A DNA stretch of 64,000 nt from Treponemataceae bacterium (GTDB lineage Bacteria > Spirochaetota > Spirochaetia > Treponematales > Treponemataceae). The position numbers were made by a program, and so were the translations under genes. The notes beneath the pieces are model-generated. The model had not been told where the DNA came from, ran no database searches, and saw nothing but the letters and a program-made list of their open reading frames with translations. Where the stretch lies: positions 25,792 to 89,791 of the forward strand of contig JAKSTU010000001.1 in NCBI GenBank assembly GCA_024402435.1. Reading direction: 5' to 3'. Positions 43,211-51,950 of this stretch are shown one piece after another. The stretch's first letter is position 1, and each line of letters opens with the position of its first letter.

Positions 43211-44965
43211 CTAAAAAGAGTATTTAACCGAAATTGAAGCAAACACATTGAATTTATCAGTTAGTTTATTTCGCCAGGTTTCCACCGCTGAATTTACCGC
43301 GGATTCTTTTACTTTTAAATCAGTGATTTTTTTCATTTCCTCAGATTCACTCTCTGTTGCCGCACCCGGGAACATGTCGTTCTGGACACCGAAATTGTGT
43401 ATATACTCCAACATACAGTCAGCACTGACAGAAAGCCGTCCTTTTTTCCCGGAGAAAACTGTATAGTCAGCAGCAACATTTCCCTGAAGCACTGTCATTT
43501 TTGTCTGCTGTCTCATAAAGGGGAATGAATACTGATATGTATCCAGCCTTGAATAATAATCTCCGTCCGCACTGAAAACATCAAGGACGCCACCTCCTGT
43601 CCTGTACATATCATAGGAACTGAGATAACTGTATGCTTCATCAACAGACAAGGATTCATTCTGATTCGCATGACGGATGAAATTGAACCCGAAGTCCACA
43701 GTCAGGTCTTTGACAGGACGCGAGGAAGCTGAGACTGAAAACCTGTAGCTGTTCGGATCAAGCTGCGTTGCGATGTTTGTTCCACGGTGTGTGAAGTTCT
43801 GGTAATTATATCCGTTCAAACCAGTTTTATTGTTATTCACATCAAAATCATGATGGGAGTACATCCATGGGGTAACCATAGTAAAGTCAGCCGATACAAA
43901 AGAAAGCAGACTGAAATCAGGAACGAAAAGAAGCCCCAGATCCAGAGAACCGATTATCTTTGTATCAAGATTGAATTTCACTACTTCACCGGCATCCACA
44001 TCATCCAGGAACAGGTCTCCATAAAACTGGAGCCGGTCATCCGCCTTAAGACGCGCACCGACGCCCATAACCAGATTGTCTGCAAAATAGGAGAAGCCCT
44101 GGACTACCATGTAGGGACAAGGCAGGAAATAACTGAGGTCAAAACGGTTTCCTGCAATTGAGGACTCAAAATATGACAAAGTCAATGAATCTGTGACATC
44201 GAAAGAAACAGAATGATTTGCAAGGAATTTCTGTCCAGGATAGGCATCAGAATATTTTCCGGAATTTGTGGTTGCAGACAGGGAATACAGGGTCTGTGTG
44301 AAATTCCAGCGGTCCCTGTTGATTACATATGAAAAAAACGGCACATGAAAAGAAGAGGACTCAACCTGAATACTTTTGTATGGATCTGCACCGACATTCA
44401 CGCGGCTTATTCCTGCCAGAAGATAAGTATCTGGTGTTCCTATGGAAACGGTGGAATCACCTATCACGTACATGGAAAAGGGTCCGACGCGGGGTGGCCA
44501 GTCATCAAAAGTGTCATTGGCGACAGGAGAGAACAACGGGACTTTCGGGGTTCTGTCCGTAGTTACAAATTCTTCAAATTTGTAGGAGATTCCTGCAAAA
44601 TCAGAAAAAAGGTAGTTTCCTTCAATTCCACCGGCAAGATTAATTGAAAAAGCCCCGTCGTTTCCTGCAGAAAGGATTGAGTCTGTTCTTCCGTAAACAT
44701 CCAATGTCTTTCCCCAGAACAGATCCTCATATTGAGAAGCAAGCCTTTTTTCCGACTCGTCACCGTTCTCCATGACATCAGACAGAATCCGCTTAACCAG
44801 CTGCAAGGGAAAAGGATGCTGTTCCGGCAGAGAATCAGTGTATCCTAAAATCTGCCAGCGGACTGCATCCTGATAAAACCTGTCATTTGGATCTGCTGAA
44901 ATCTGGCCAAAACATAAGACGGATACAAAAAGGAAACAACAAACAACTGCAAAAATTTTTCTCAT
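43211..44965 (-). CDS. Predicted outer-membrane beta-barrel protein (copy B)
   Basis: The 584-residue product has a signal peptide (MRKIFAVVCCFLFVSVLCFGQ), then a short N-terminal unit FYQDAVRWQILGYTDSLPEQHPFPLQLVKRILSD similar to one in the neighbouring barrel. A long run of alternating amphipathic strands ends in Phe (ISVKYSF). The C-terminal aromatic residue is the usual BAM signal. No substrate is known. The ATG overlaps the upstream glycosyltransferase stop (ATGA), and GGGGAG lies before it. Confidence 0.75.
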   Translation of the reverse strand: MRKIFAVVCCFLFVSVLCFGQISADPNDRFYQDAVRWQILGYTDSLPEQHPFPLQLVKRILSDVMENGDESEKRLASQYEDLFWGKTLDVYGRTDSILSAGNDGAFSINLAGGIEGNYLFSDFAGISYKFEEFVTTDRTPKVPLFSPVANDTFDDWPPRVGPFSMYVIGDSTVSIGTPDTYLLAGISRVNVGADPYKSIQVESSSFHVPFFSYVINRDRWNFTQTLYSLSATTNSGKYSDAYPGQKFLANHSVSFDVTDSLTLSYFESSIAGNRFDLSYFLPCPYMVVQGFSYFADNLVMGVGARLKADDRLQFYGDLFLDDVDAGEVVKFNLDTKIIGSLDLGLLFVPDFSLLSFVSADFTMVTPWMYSHHDFDVNNNKTGLNGYNYQNFTHRGTNIATQLDPNSYRFSVSASSRPVKDLTVDFGFNFIRHANQNESLSVDEAYSYLSSYDMYRTGGGVLDVFSADGDYYSRLDTYQYSFPFMRQQTKMTVLQGNVAADYTVFSGKKGRLSVSADCMLEYIHNFGVQNDMFPGAATESESEEMKKITDLKVKESAVNSAVETWRNKLTDKFNVFASISVKYSF

Positions 44966-46110
44966 ATGGTTCTTTCTCCCCGATTCATAAGACAATCAAC
45001 AATTCTCTGGCCATCAAAAGAAACGTCAAGACAGTCAAAATTCTTCTGTATAAGGGAAAGCCGTTTTTCGTCTTTAAGCAGATCTGAGACTACCTGACCA
45101 ATTTTCTTCGACTTTTGTACAAAAAAACCTATTCCGTTGTCAACCACGAACTGAACGTTTCCCAGCTCCTGTCCATAAATAAAACTGCTCATTACAACAG
45201 GCTTCCTGCAGGCGTAGAATTCCATCACGCTTGAGGCACCTGGTTTGATTATTCCACAATCACAGACCCGCACCAGTTCCGGCATATTGTCAACAAAACC
45301 GAAGACTCGGAGATCCAGAGAGGTTTCCTTTGCAGCGATCAAGTCCAGGCTCTTCTTCAATGTAACACTTCTTCCGCATACAACGATCACCGTAAAGTCA
45401 ACTTTTCTCCGTATAAAATCAAGGACAATAGGAAGAGAATCAGATAAGCCTTCCCCGCCTCCGGAAATCAGCACCACTTTTTTCCCTTGAGGAATTCCGT
45501 ATTTTTCGCGGAGCTCCTCAATTCTCTGCTCTGAGTAATCAACCAGGAATTTCCTGTTGAGAAGGAAAGGCATCACATGGATGTTTTCAGAGGCAACACC
45601 ATATTCTTTTACGGCAATGTCTTTCGCACGCTGGGAATAAATCAGATGCTGACGGGAAGGATCCATGAACCAGGATGAATGAGGCGTAAAAGGATCAAGA
45701 ACCATTACAGAGACATTGGGGGTCATCTTTAGATCCTGCAAGGCCCATTTCACCACCTTTATCAGAGCAAAATGGAAGATCACAATGTCAGTCGGCTGCT
45801 CTTCCTCAAGCATCCGGCGGAGATCACGCCTGGTTGTAAAATCAAGGGTCCTGGACATAATATGCTGTGTTCTGGCACCGCTGGATCTGTACACAAAACT
45901 GTACATGGCAGGATAAATATTCAGGGAAAGGTGATAAAATGTCTCAAAACAGAAACGGGCCAGATAATTATTCCGGGCAAATCCGTGCATGATCTTCACA
46001 GAGACTTCATCCTCCGTATATCGTTCCTTGAAAAGTGATTCCAGGACTTTAGCCGGTGCACGGTGACCACCTCCGGTATCAAGATACAAACATAAAAAGC
46101 GACGCTGCAT
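44962..46110 (-). CDS. MGDG-synthase/MurG-like glycosyltransferase (copy A)
   Basis: This 382-residue paralogue of the gene at 42051 starts FLCLYLDTGGGHRAPAKVL and has VLISGGGEGLSDSLPIVLDF and GIIKPGASSVMEFYACRKPVVM. It is a GT-B enzyme probably acting on a lipid acceptor with a UDP-sugar; donor and product are not known. Both copies keep the motifs, so both may be active with different specificities. GAGGAAA precedes the ATG. It is coupled to the barrel gene that follows and lies 7 bp from the barrel gene upstream. Confidence 0.85.
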   Translation of the reverse strand: MQRRFLCLYLDTGGGHRAPAKVLESLFKERYTEDEVSVKIMHGFARNNYLARFCFETFYHLSLNIYPAMYSFVYRSSGARTQHIMSRTLDFTTRRDLRRMLEEEQPTDIVIFHFALIKVVKWALQDLKMTPNVSVMVLDPFTPHSSWFMDPSRQHLIYSQRAKDIAVKEYGVASENIHVMPFLLNRKFLVDYSEQRIEELREKYGIPQGKKVVLISGGGEGLSDSLPIVLDFIRRKVDFTVIVVCGRSVTLKKSLDLIAAKETSLDLRVFGFVDNMPELVRVCDCGIIKPGASSVMEFYACRKPVVMSSFIYGQELGNVQFVVDNGIGFFVQKSKKIGQVVSDLLKDEKRLSLIQKNFDCLDVSFDGQRIVDCLMNRGERTI

Positions 46111-46117
46111 TTTTTCC

Positions 46118-47848
46118 TCAAAAAACTTTTACTTTGCAACCTGCACCTAATTCTACACCGAACTGAGTGTTTCCAGCCTTGTTGCCACAGTTGAAAGCGA
46201 CAGAAAATGACATTCTACCGGTAAATGAAACAGACTTATTAAGCCTGTAAGATCCGTCAAACTGAACTCTGTTCGTATACTCAACAGTCCCTGTAAGATT
46301 CGGATCCCGAGCCCGTTTAATAGCGGCATCTTTCTCTTCCTGGGTTTCAGCCCACTTCCATGCAACCTGTGGATAATACACATAAATCGATTCAGTTGTG
46401 CCATCCCCTTTTGTCACTGTCTTTTTATTGGAAGGATCAGACAGTGTTGAAGCGGAATTCTCTCCGTGGGCCACAAAAGAATAGGATGCGCCCAGTGACA
46501 GCCTGTCATAATCAGTGTATTCAATGCCGGCAAAAGCTCCCAGGCAGTCAGGACCAAAGGGTGAACCGGTCCAGGACCAGACATCATAACAGTGGTCAAA
46601 GAAAATGAAGTCAGTAGTACGGTTTACACCAAAAGACCAGTCAGGATGCTGTTTCATATACATAAAGGGAGAAGTATATATTCCTTCAACGGTCCCATGC
46701 CACCATCCGATGCTTTTCAAAGACGGCAGAGTCAGTTCCGCACCGATCTGAAGACCTATGCTGTCAGGAAAAGACCGGCCGAAATCATTTGTCAACTCCG
46801 ATGCTCCCTGCAGTTCATTCTGTGCATAAAGAGCGTAGATCCTCAGACCGGAGACAGGGACAATCTCGGCCTGTATTCCCATATAGGAGGCTGTATTGGC
46901 CCGGTAATACAACTCATAATTATCAGTACCGTGGAAATCGTCATAGGTAAAAAAGTTATGAAGCATGTAGAACGGATTCAGATAACGAAGTTCAAATTCC
47001 TTATTCTGAAGGGTTCCTTCCAGAAATGCGACCTTCAATATGTCAAAAAGCCGGACCTCAATATTGTGGAAATAAAAAAAAGTATTTCTGTTCAGCTGGA
47101 CTGTATCCAGTTGGAAACGGAAATTTTCCGTATAGGCATTCAGCTGAGCAAAAAAATCAGTCTCAAAAGTGCTGTTATAGATTACACTGCCCGTCAGGCT
47201 CCGGCCAAGAGCAAGCCCCTCCTTGCCGACAGTCAGATTCAATCCCCAGTCTCTGTCACCATATCCTAAGGCTGCAAAACACTTTCTTGTCAATGCCGCC
47301 TCAAACTCATTCCTCTCAGTTATGATATTGGAAAAATTGGAATCCTTCTGCACGGAATAATGATTTTTTCCCAGAACCGGCGTAAAATCAGCATAGAAAA
47401 TATCACCTACACCTGTCCCCACATTAAGGCCCAAGGCATAATCCTCAAGATAATAATCGAAAGTCCAGTCAATCTCCGGATTTGATTTGTAATAGAATTC
47501 GGGATTAACAAAGGGATTGACGACGGCATTGAACCCTTTTGAGGCGAAGAAAGACTCTCTTTCATCCAGAAAAGCGGAGATCTTTTCATGAAGCACAATA
47601 TCGGACGAATCAAGTTTCTCCACATCTATTCCATCCAGAACATACTTCAGTTCCGCCACTGTAAGCGGAGCATTCTGGGCCATGCTCACCTCTCCCGCAC
47701 GGTTGCACAGAGCTGTGAGAGCATCATAAATCCAATGACCGGCTTGAATCACCTGCATTGAATTGACAACCTGGGAACTGACAGGTGTCATAAAAAAAGA
47801 AATAAAAAAAACAACAGAAACAAACTTTCTCAAAATCCTTTTTTTCAT
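46118..47848 (-). CDS. Predicted outer-membrane beta-barrel protein (copy A)
   Basis: The 576-residue product has a signal peptide (KKRILRKFVSVVFFISFFMTPVSSQ). The N-terminal segment GHWIYDALTALCNRAGEVSMAQNAPLTVAELKYVLDGID resembles an SLH-like or related envelope unit. A strand-rich body follows, ending in Phe (GCKVKVF). It lacks LPS-export landmarks. The frame extends to a TTG at 47905, but ATG 47848 gives the signal peptide and fits a leaderless promoter. It leads the four-gene glycosyltransferase/barrel module. Confidence 0.75.
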   Translation of the reverse strand: MKKRILRKFVSVVFFISFFMTPVSSQVVNSMQVIQAGHWIYDALTALCNRAGEVSMAQNAPLTVAELKYVLDGIDVEKLDSSDIVLHEKISAFLDERESFFASKGFNAVVNPFVNPEFYYKSNPEIDWTFDYYLEDYALGLNVGTGVGDIFYADFTPVLGKNHYSVQKDSNFSNIITERNEFEAALTRKCFAALGYGDRDWGLNLTVGKEGLALGRSLTGSVIYNSTFETDFFAQLNAYTENFRFQLDTVQLNRNTFFYFHNIEVRLFDILKVAFLEGTLQNKEFELRYLNPFYMLHNFFTYDDFHGTDNYELYYRANTASYMGIQAEIVPVSGLRIYALYAQNELQGASELTNDFGRSFPDSIGLQIGAELTLPSLKSIGWWHGTVEGIYTSPFMYMKQHPDWSFGVNRTTDFIFFDHCYDVWSWTGSPFGPDCLGAFAGIEYTDYDRLSLGASYSFVAHGENSASTLSDPSNKKTVTKGDGTTESIYVYYPQVAWKWAETQEEKDAAIKRARDPNLTGTVEYTNRVQFDGSYRLNKSVSFTGRMSFSVAFNCGNKAGNTQFGVELGAGCKVKVF

Positions 47849-47854
47849 AAGTAA

Positions 47855-47883
47855 AGTATACAAAAAAAAAGGCGATTCTGCAA
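47855..47883 (-). promoter_or_regulatory. Predicted leaderless promoter of the barrel/glycosyltransferase module
   Basis: TTGCAG (47878-47883) and TATACT (47855-47860) are 17 bases apart on the minus strand. The -10 ends 6 bases before the ATG at 47848, and no Shine-Dalgarno is present. It is back-to-back with the divergent promoter of the RNase gene. Confidence 0.6.
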
Positions 47884-47889
47884 ACTGAA

Positions 47890-47918
47890 TTGATTTTTTC
47901 TCCAAGGCTATTTATATT
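47890..47918 (+). promoter_or_regulatory. Predicted leaderless promoter of the RNase II-family gene
   Basis: TTGATT (47890-47895) and TATATT (47913-47918) are 17 bases apart. The -10 ends 6 bases before the ATG at 47925, and the sequence between is T-rich with no Shine-Dalgarno. Confidence 0.55.
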
Positions 47919-47924
47919 TTTTTC

Positions 47925-49832
47925 ATGAACAAAGGTGCAGTCGTAATTTACAAGAATCAGCCGGCAATCGTTACCCAGACCGGCGAAAAATATACAATTG
48001 AATTCAGAACAGTTCCGGCAACGGCCACCGGAAAAAAAGCCCAGTACGGAACACAGAATGTCCGGGAAAAAGATGTTACGCTTCTGCATGCGGGGCCTGT
48101 TGCTTCCGTAGCAGAGGTTCTGGCACAAAGCGAAAACTCCGTCATAACCGATGATATTTCCGCAAAACTGGCAGAAACTTGGGAACTTTTGGCAAGCGAC
48201 GGCGATACGGCAAACAATCCCATTTCATTGCAGGAACTGGCTGAATATGCACTCGGTGATTTTGCCCCTTCAAAGTCCTGGGCTTTCTTCAAAGTCCTCT
48301 GCGACGACATTCACTTTTGTTCTCTTGCCCCCGAAACTAATGCAGTCCTGCCGCTTTTTCTGCCGCGTACAGAAAGCCAGATCCGTCAGATTCAGGAACA
48401 GCTTGAAGCAAAAGGCAAAGAATCTCAGCTTCATGAGGAATTCATTGCCCGACTCAAACAGAAACAGCTGGATTTGCCGAAAGACGCAAAATACATGCAG
48501 GAAGTTGAATCCCTTGCACTGGGACACAGTGACAAATCAAAAGTCATGAAAGAAGCCGGTTTCAAAGAAACACCGGAAAGAGCACACAAACTTCTTCTTG
48601 ATACAGGAATCTGGACGCCTCACAAAAATCCTTACCCGACAAGACGCGGAGTTTCCATGCAGTCAGCTGCACAGACCCTTCCGCCGCCACCTGATGACCA
48701 GCGTCTGAAAGTTGACCACATTGCATGGGCAATTGACAATGAATGGAGTACTGACCCGGATGATGCAATTGCTTTTGACGGTGAATTTGTCTGGGTTCAT
48801 GTTGCAGACCCTGCCGCTGCAGTTCTCCCGGATTCCCAGATTGACAAAACAGCCAGAAACCGCGGGTCAACACTTTACATCCCGGAAGGTGCCGCACGCA
48901 TGCTCAGCGAAAGTTCCCTTGCCGATTATGCTCTTGGTCTTAATGACGGCCTTTCAAAAGCATTGTCTTTCAAACTTAAGCTTGATGCAAACGGTGCAAT
49001 TGAATCCTGCGACGTGCTCAAAACCCTTGTAAAAGTTGAACGGCTTACATACGGTGAAGCAGACGAAAAGAAAGATTGTCCTGAACTTGCACCACTTTAT
49101 GAAATTGCCAAGCGCAATATCGGGCGCAGAAAAGCAGCAGAAGCGGTTTTTATCGATCTTCCGGAAGTCCACATTTCTGTGGCAGAAAAAGTCTCTGTTG
49201 TCCCGGCTTCCCATCCGGAGTCTTCTTCCGTTGTCCGGGAATTCATGCTTCTTGCAGGAGAAGGAGCCGCAAAATTCGCATTCAAAAACAACATTCCGTT
49301 TACATACATCAGTCAGGAAAAACCGGATATTCCCAAAGACATACCTGAAGGTTTGGCGGGCCAGTACCGTTTGCGCCGTTCCATGAGAGGCCGCACAGTG
49401 GGAATCATTCCCTCTCAGCATGCCGGTTTGGGACTCGGAATGTACAGCCAGGTGACAAGCCCTCTCCGCCGTTACAGTGACCTTATTGCCCACCAGCAGC
49501 TCCATGCCTTTTTGGACGAGAGACCGCTTCTTGACAAAGACACCATGCTTGAACGCATGAGCGCAGGTGACGCAGCAGCAGGCGCCACAATAAAAGCGGC
49601 CCGGGAAAGCGACCTCCACTGGACATTGGTTTATCTTCTTGAAAACCCCGACTGGACCGGAGAAGCTGTTGTTGTAGAACAGAAAGGCAAAATGGTTCAT
49701 GTACTCATTCCGTCTCTGGCTCAGGAAGCAGACATTACTCCCTCAAAAGAAGTGGAATTGAATGATGTTCTGAAAGTAAAAGCGGGAACAATAAACCTGA
49801 CGGAACTTCAGGTTCAGTTCATCGAAATCTGA
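47925..49832 (+). CDS. RNB-domain exoribonuclease (RNase II/R family)
   Basis: The 635-residue product has an RNB catalytic domain. DHIAWAIDNEWSTDPDDAIAF (near residue 265) gives the metal-binding Asp cluster, and TSPLRRYSDLIAHQQL (near 512) is the diagnostic C-terminal block. It is a processive 3'-5' RNase. The N-terminal 250 residues are unlike the usual cold-shock domains of RNase II or R and are mostly helical. The C-terminal 50 residues may be a small OB-like piece. It stands alone, divergent from the barrel module. Confidence 0.88.
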   Translation: MNKGAVVIYKNQPAIVTQTGEKYTIEFRTVPATATGKKAQYGTQNVREKDVTLLHAGPVASVAEVLAQSENSVITDDISAKLAETWELLASDGDTANNPISLQELAEYALGDFAPSKSWAFFKVLCDDIHFCSLAPETNAVLPLFLPRTESQIRQIQEQLEAKGKESQLHEEFIARLKQKQLDLPKDAKYMQEVESLALGHSDKSKVMKEAGFKETPERAHKLLLDTGIWTPHKNPYPTRRGVSMQSAAQTLPPPPDDQRLKVDHIAWAIDNEWSTDPDDAIAFDGEFVWVHVADPAAAVLPDSQIDKTARNRGSTLYIPEGAARMLSESSLADYALGLNDGLSKALSFKLKLDANGAIESCDVLKTLVKVERLTYGEADEKKDCPELAPLYEIAKRNIGRRKAAEAVFIDLPEVHISVAEKVSVVPASHPESSSVVREFMLLAGEGAAKFAFKNNIPFTYISQEKPDIPKDIPEGLAGQYRLRRSMRGRTVGIIPSQHAGLGLGMYSQVTSPLRRYSDLIAHQQLHAFLDERPLLDKDTMLERMSAGDAAAGATIKAARESDLHWTLVYLLENPDWTGEAVVVEQKGKMVHVLIPSLAQEADITPSKEVELNDVLKVKAGTINLTELQVQFIEI

Positions 49833-49849
49833 AAAGCTTGAGACAAATA

Positions 49850-50854
49850 TTACGCCTTGGCGGACAGATCAGAAGGAAAAGAAAAGTATTTTTCGAAAAT
49901 GCCGGCAGTTTTTTCATATACTGACTTATAATCGTCGGCACTGATTTTTTCCGCAATATTCAGGCTGTTAAAAAAAGTTTCCTGCCTTTTCGCGTAGTGC
50001 CGCGTATCATTTTTTACGGATTCAATAAGCCGGATTCTGTCAGAACAGTCTTCAGCCCAGAATTCCCTGTACCCTATTGCCTGCATTCCGGGCATGTCTT
50101 TCGTAAAACCGGCTTCAACCAGTTCTGAAAACTCTTTTTCCAGCCCCTGTTCAAACATCTGGTCAACACGAAGATTGATTCTTCCGTACAGTTCAGCACG
50201 GGGCCTTACCAATGAAACCGCAGTAAAATCATAACCGTCCCGAGGCTTTATTCCGCATTCAAATTCACTGCGTTTTTTTCCGGTGGCCGCATAAACTTCC
50301 AAAGCCCGCTTGATCCGGTATTCATCATTTACATGGATTTTCTCAGCACTTTCTGGATCCACAGCTTTCAATTCGTTCCACAAAACCTGAGCGCCTTCAT
50401 TTTTCATGCGTTCTTCAATCAGATTACGGACAGTTTCGTCTGCCTGCGGAGTCGGCGGGAGTCCATAAATGAAATTCTTGATATAGAAAGCTGTTCCTCC
50501 GCACAGAACAGGCAGTTTTCCGCGTGAAAAAATTTCTTTTGCTGCAATGTCTGCCTGACGCACAAATTCTCCGGCTCCGAACTGAACATCAGGAGTGCAC
50601 AAATCTATAAGATGGTGCGGAAGTTTTCTGCAAAAGTCAGAATCCGGTTTGGCAGTACCGATATCCATGCCTTTATAAACCTGCATTGAATCTGCGCTGA
50701 TAATCTCTGCCCGGCCTGAAAAAGCGGAATTTCCCGTCAAAGAGGGATTTTTTGAATCTGATTCTGAAAAAAGTTTTGAAACGAGAGCGGTTTTCCCGCA
50801 TGCGGTGGGAGCAAAAATAATAAGCACGGGAATGTTCTGATTTTCAGTCATCAT
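49850..50854 (-). CDS. miaA: tRNA dimethylallyltransferase (second of two)
   Basis: The 334-residue product has a P-loop APTACGKTALVSKLF (about residues 15-29, with Ala where the family usually has Gly before PTA). SADSMQVYKGMDIGTAKP, HHLIDLCTPDVQFGAGEFV, LCGGTAFYIKNFIYGLP and GMQAIGYREF are the normal MiaA blocks. An insert near residues 33-48 separates the P-loop from the SADS block. By motif match this copy is the closer one to standard MiaA. It is convergent with the RNase gene, and rpoZ is 25 bp upstream. Confidence 0.93.
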   Translation of the reverse strand: MMTENQNIPVLIIFAPTACGKTALVSKLFSESDSKNPSLTGNSAFSGRAEIISADSMQVYKGMDIGTAKPDSDFCRKLPHHLIDLCTPDVQFGAGEFVRQADIAAKEIFSRGKLPVLCGGTAFYIKNFIYGLPPTPQADETVRNLIEERMKNEGAQVLWNELKAVDPESAEKIHVNDEYRIKRALEVYAATGKKRSEFECGIKPRDGYDFTAVSLVRPRAELYGRINLRVDQMFEQGLEKEFSELVEAGFTKDMPGMQAIGYREFWAEDCSDRIRLIESVKNDTRHYAKRQETFFNSLNIAEKISADDYKSVYEKTAGIFEKYFSFPSDLSAKA

Positions 50855-50879
50855 TAAAATCCCGTGCTTGAATAATTAG

Positions 50880-51071
50880 TCAGCCTTCGAGGCTATAACC
50901 GATTTCTTTTGTAAAAAGCTGATGAGCAGCAACAGAAACTACTTTATCCTGATATTCTTCGATAATCGGATCTTCAATCATTGAGAGCTGATAAGCACGG
51001 TGGCTTGCTGCAGAAGTGATTTCGTATACGTTATCTTCAAAACTGATAAGTTCTTCCAATGGAAAAATCAT
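50880..51071 (-). CDS. rpoZ: Probable RNA polymerase omega subunit
   Basis: The 63-residue product matches the omega pattern by eye. NVYEITSAASHRAYQL corresponds to the conserved NRFDLVLVAARRARQL region, and DKVVSVAAHQLFTKEIGY corresponds to the NKPVTIALEEIAEGKI block. Omega helps fold and assemble beta-prime. The longest frame begins at 51149, but ATG 51071 has GGAGG at ideal spacing. Spirochaetal omegas are short and divergent, so confidence is moderate. It sits ahead of miaA, with udg and priA on the other strand. Confidence 0.6.
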   Translation of the reverse strand: MIFPLEELISFEDNVYEITSAASHRAYQLSMIEDPIIEEYQDKVVSVAAHQLFTKEIGYSLEG

Positions 51072-51176
51072 ATATCCTCCCGAATTTGACGACAAAAATC
51101 GTTTTACAAAATACTCATCCAGTTTACAAGCATTTCTAAAAAAAAGCAATGGACTTGATTACTGATAGGCATTAAA

Positions 51177-51950
51177 ATGAAATCCATGCAGAAAGAAAAT
51201 CAGGATTCATTACAAAAAATTGCCGATTTGATTTACTTTTCAGACTCTTTTTTATGCGGAAGACCGGTCAGTCCCTGTTTCGTCGGAATCAGTCTCAGGC
51301 CTCAGGAAACTGCGGAAGAAACACCTCATGACGAATCAGATTCTGCACCTGACACACAGAAAAAATCCTCTTTTTCTACAGATTCGATTGCAGCAAAAAT
51401 TTCCACATGCACAAGATGCGGACTCTGCAAAACCAGAACAAATACAGTCCCCGGCGTTGGCGTCCAGAATCCTGTTGTCATGATAATCGGAGAAGGCCCG
51501 GGTGCTGACGAAGACGCACAAGGCGAACCTTTTGTCGGAAAAGCAGGACAGCTTCTTGACAAAATGCTTGCCGCAATCAGACTTTCGCGAAAAACAAACT
51601 GCTACATTGCAAACATTGTCAAATGCAGACCGCCGAACAACCGGGATCCTTTGCCGGAAGAAGCTTCTGCCTGCCGTTCGTTTCTGGATGCCCAGATTTT
51701 TGCCCTCAAACCCAAAATGATTTTATGCGTAGGCCGTGTTGCAATACAGAATCTTCTGAACACCAGTCAGGGAATAACCCGCATTCGGGGAAAATTTTTT
51801 GAGTATCAGGATATTCCCGTCATGGCAACATATCATCCTTCTGCGCTTTTACGGGACGAAACACTCAAAAGAGACGCATGGGAAGATTTGAAATCATTCA
51901 GGGCACGTCTTGAAGAAATTACAGGACAGGATTTCGGCGGAGCAAAATGA
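51177..51950 (+). CDS. Uracil-DNA glycosylase, family 4 (iron-sulfur)
   Basis: The 257-residue enzyme removes uracil from [15 protein letters not shown] (about residues 76-87) supplies cluster Cys residues. [27 protein letters not shown] is the family 4 active-site motif, [16 protein letters not shown] adds another Cys, and [10 protein letters not shown] is the C-terminal motif. The first 70 residues, before the cluster, are an extension that I cannot assign. The stop overlaps the priA start (ATGA), so repair and restart functions are co-expressed. Confidence 0.93.
   Translation: MKSMQKENQDSLQKIADLIYFSDSFLCGRPVSPCFVGISLRPQETAEETPHDESDSAPDTQKKSSFSTDSIAAKISTCTRCGLCKTRTNTVPGVGVQNPVVMIIGEGPGADEDAQGEPFVGKAGQLLDKMLAAIRLSRKTNCYIANIVKCRPPNNRDPLPEEASACRSFLDAQIFALKPKMILCVGRVAIQNLLNTSQGITRIRGKFFEYQDIPVMATYHPSALLRDETLKRDAWEDLKSFRARLEEITGQDFGGAK

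Noticed and set aside
46592..47269. 225-residue open frame on the plus strand
   Set aside because: It is antisense to the barrel gene 46118-47848, which has a signal peptide and coherent family features.
48954..49700. Long open frame (248 residues) on the minus strand
   Set aside because: It lies wholly antisense to the RNB nuclease gene, has no recognisable domain, and has a composition typical of a shadow frame.
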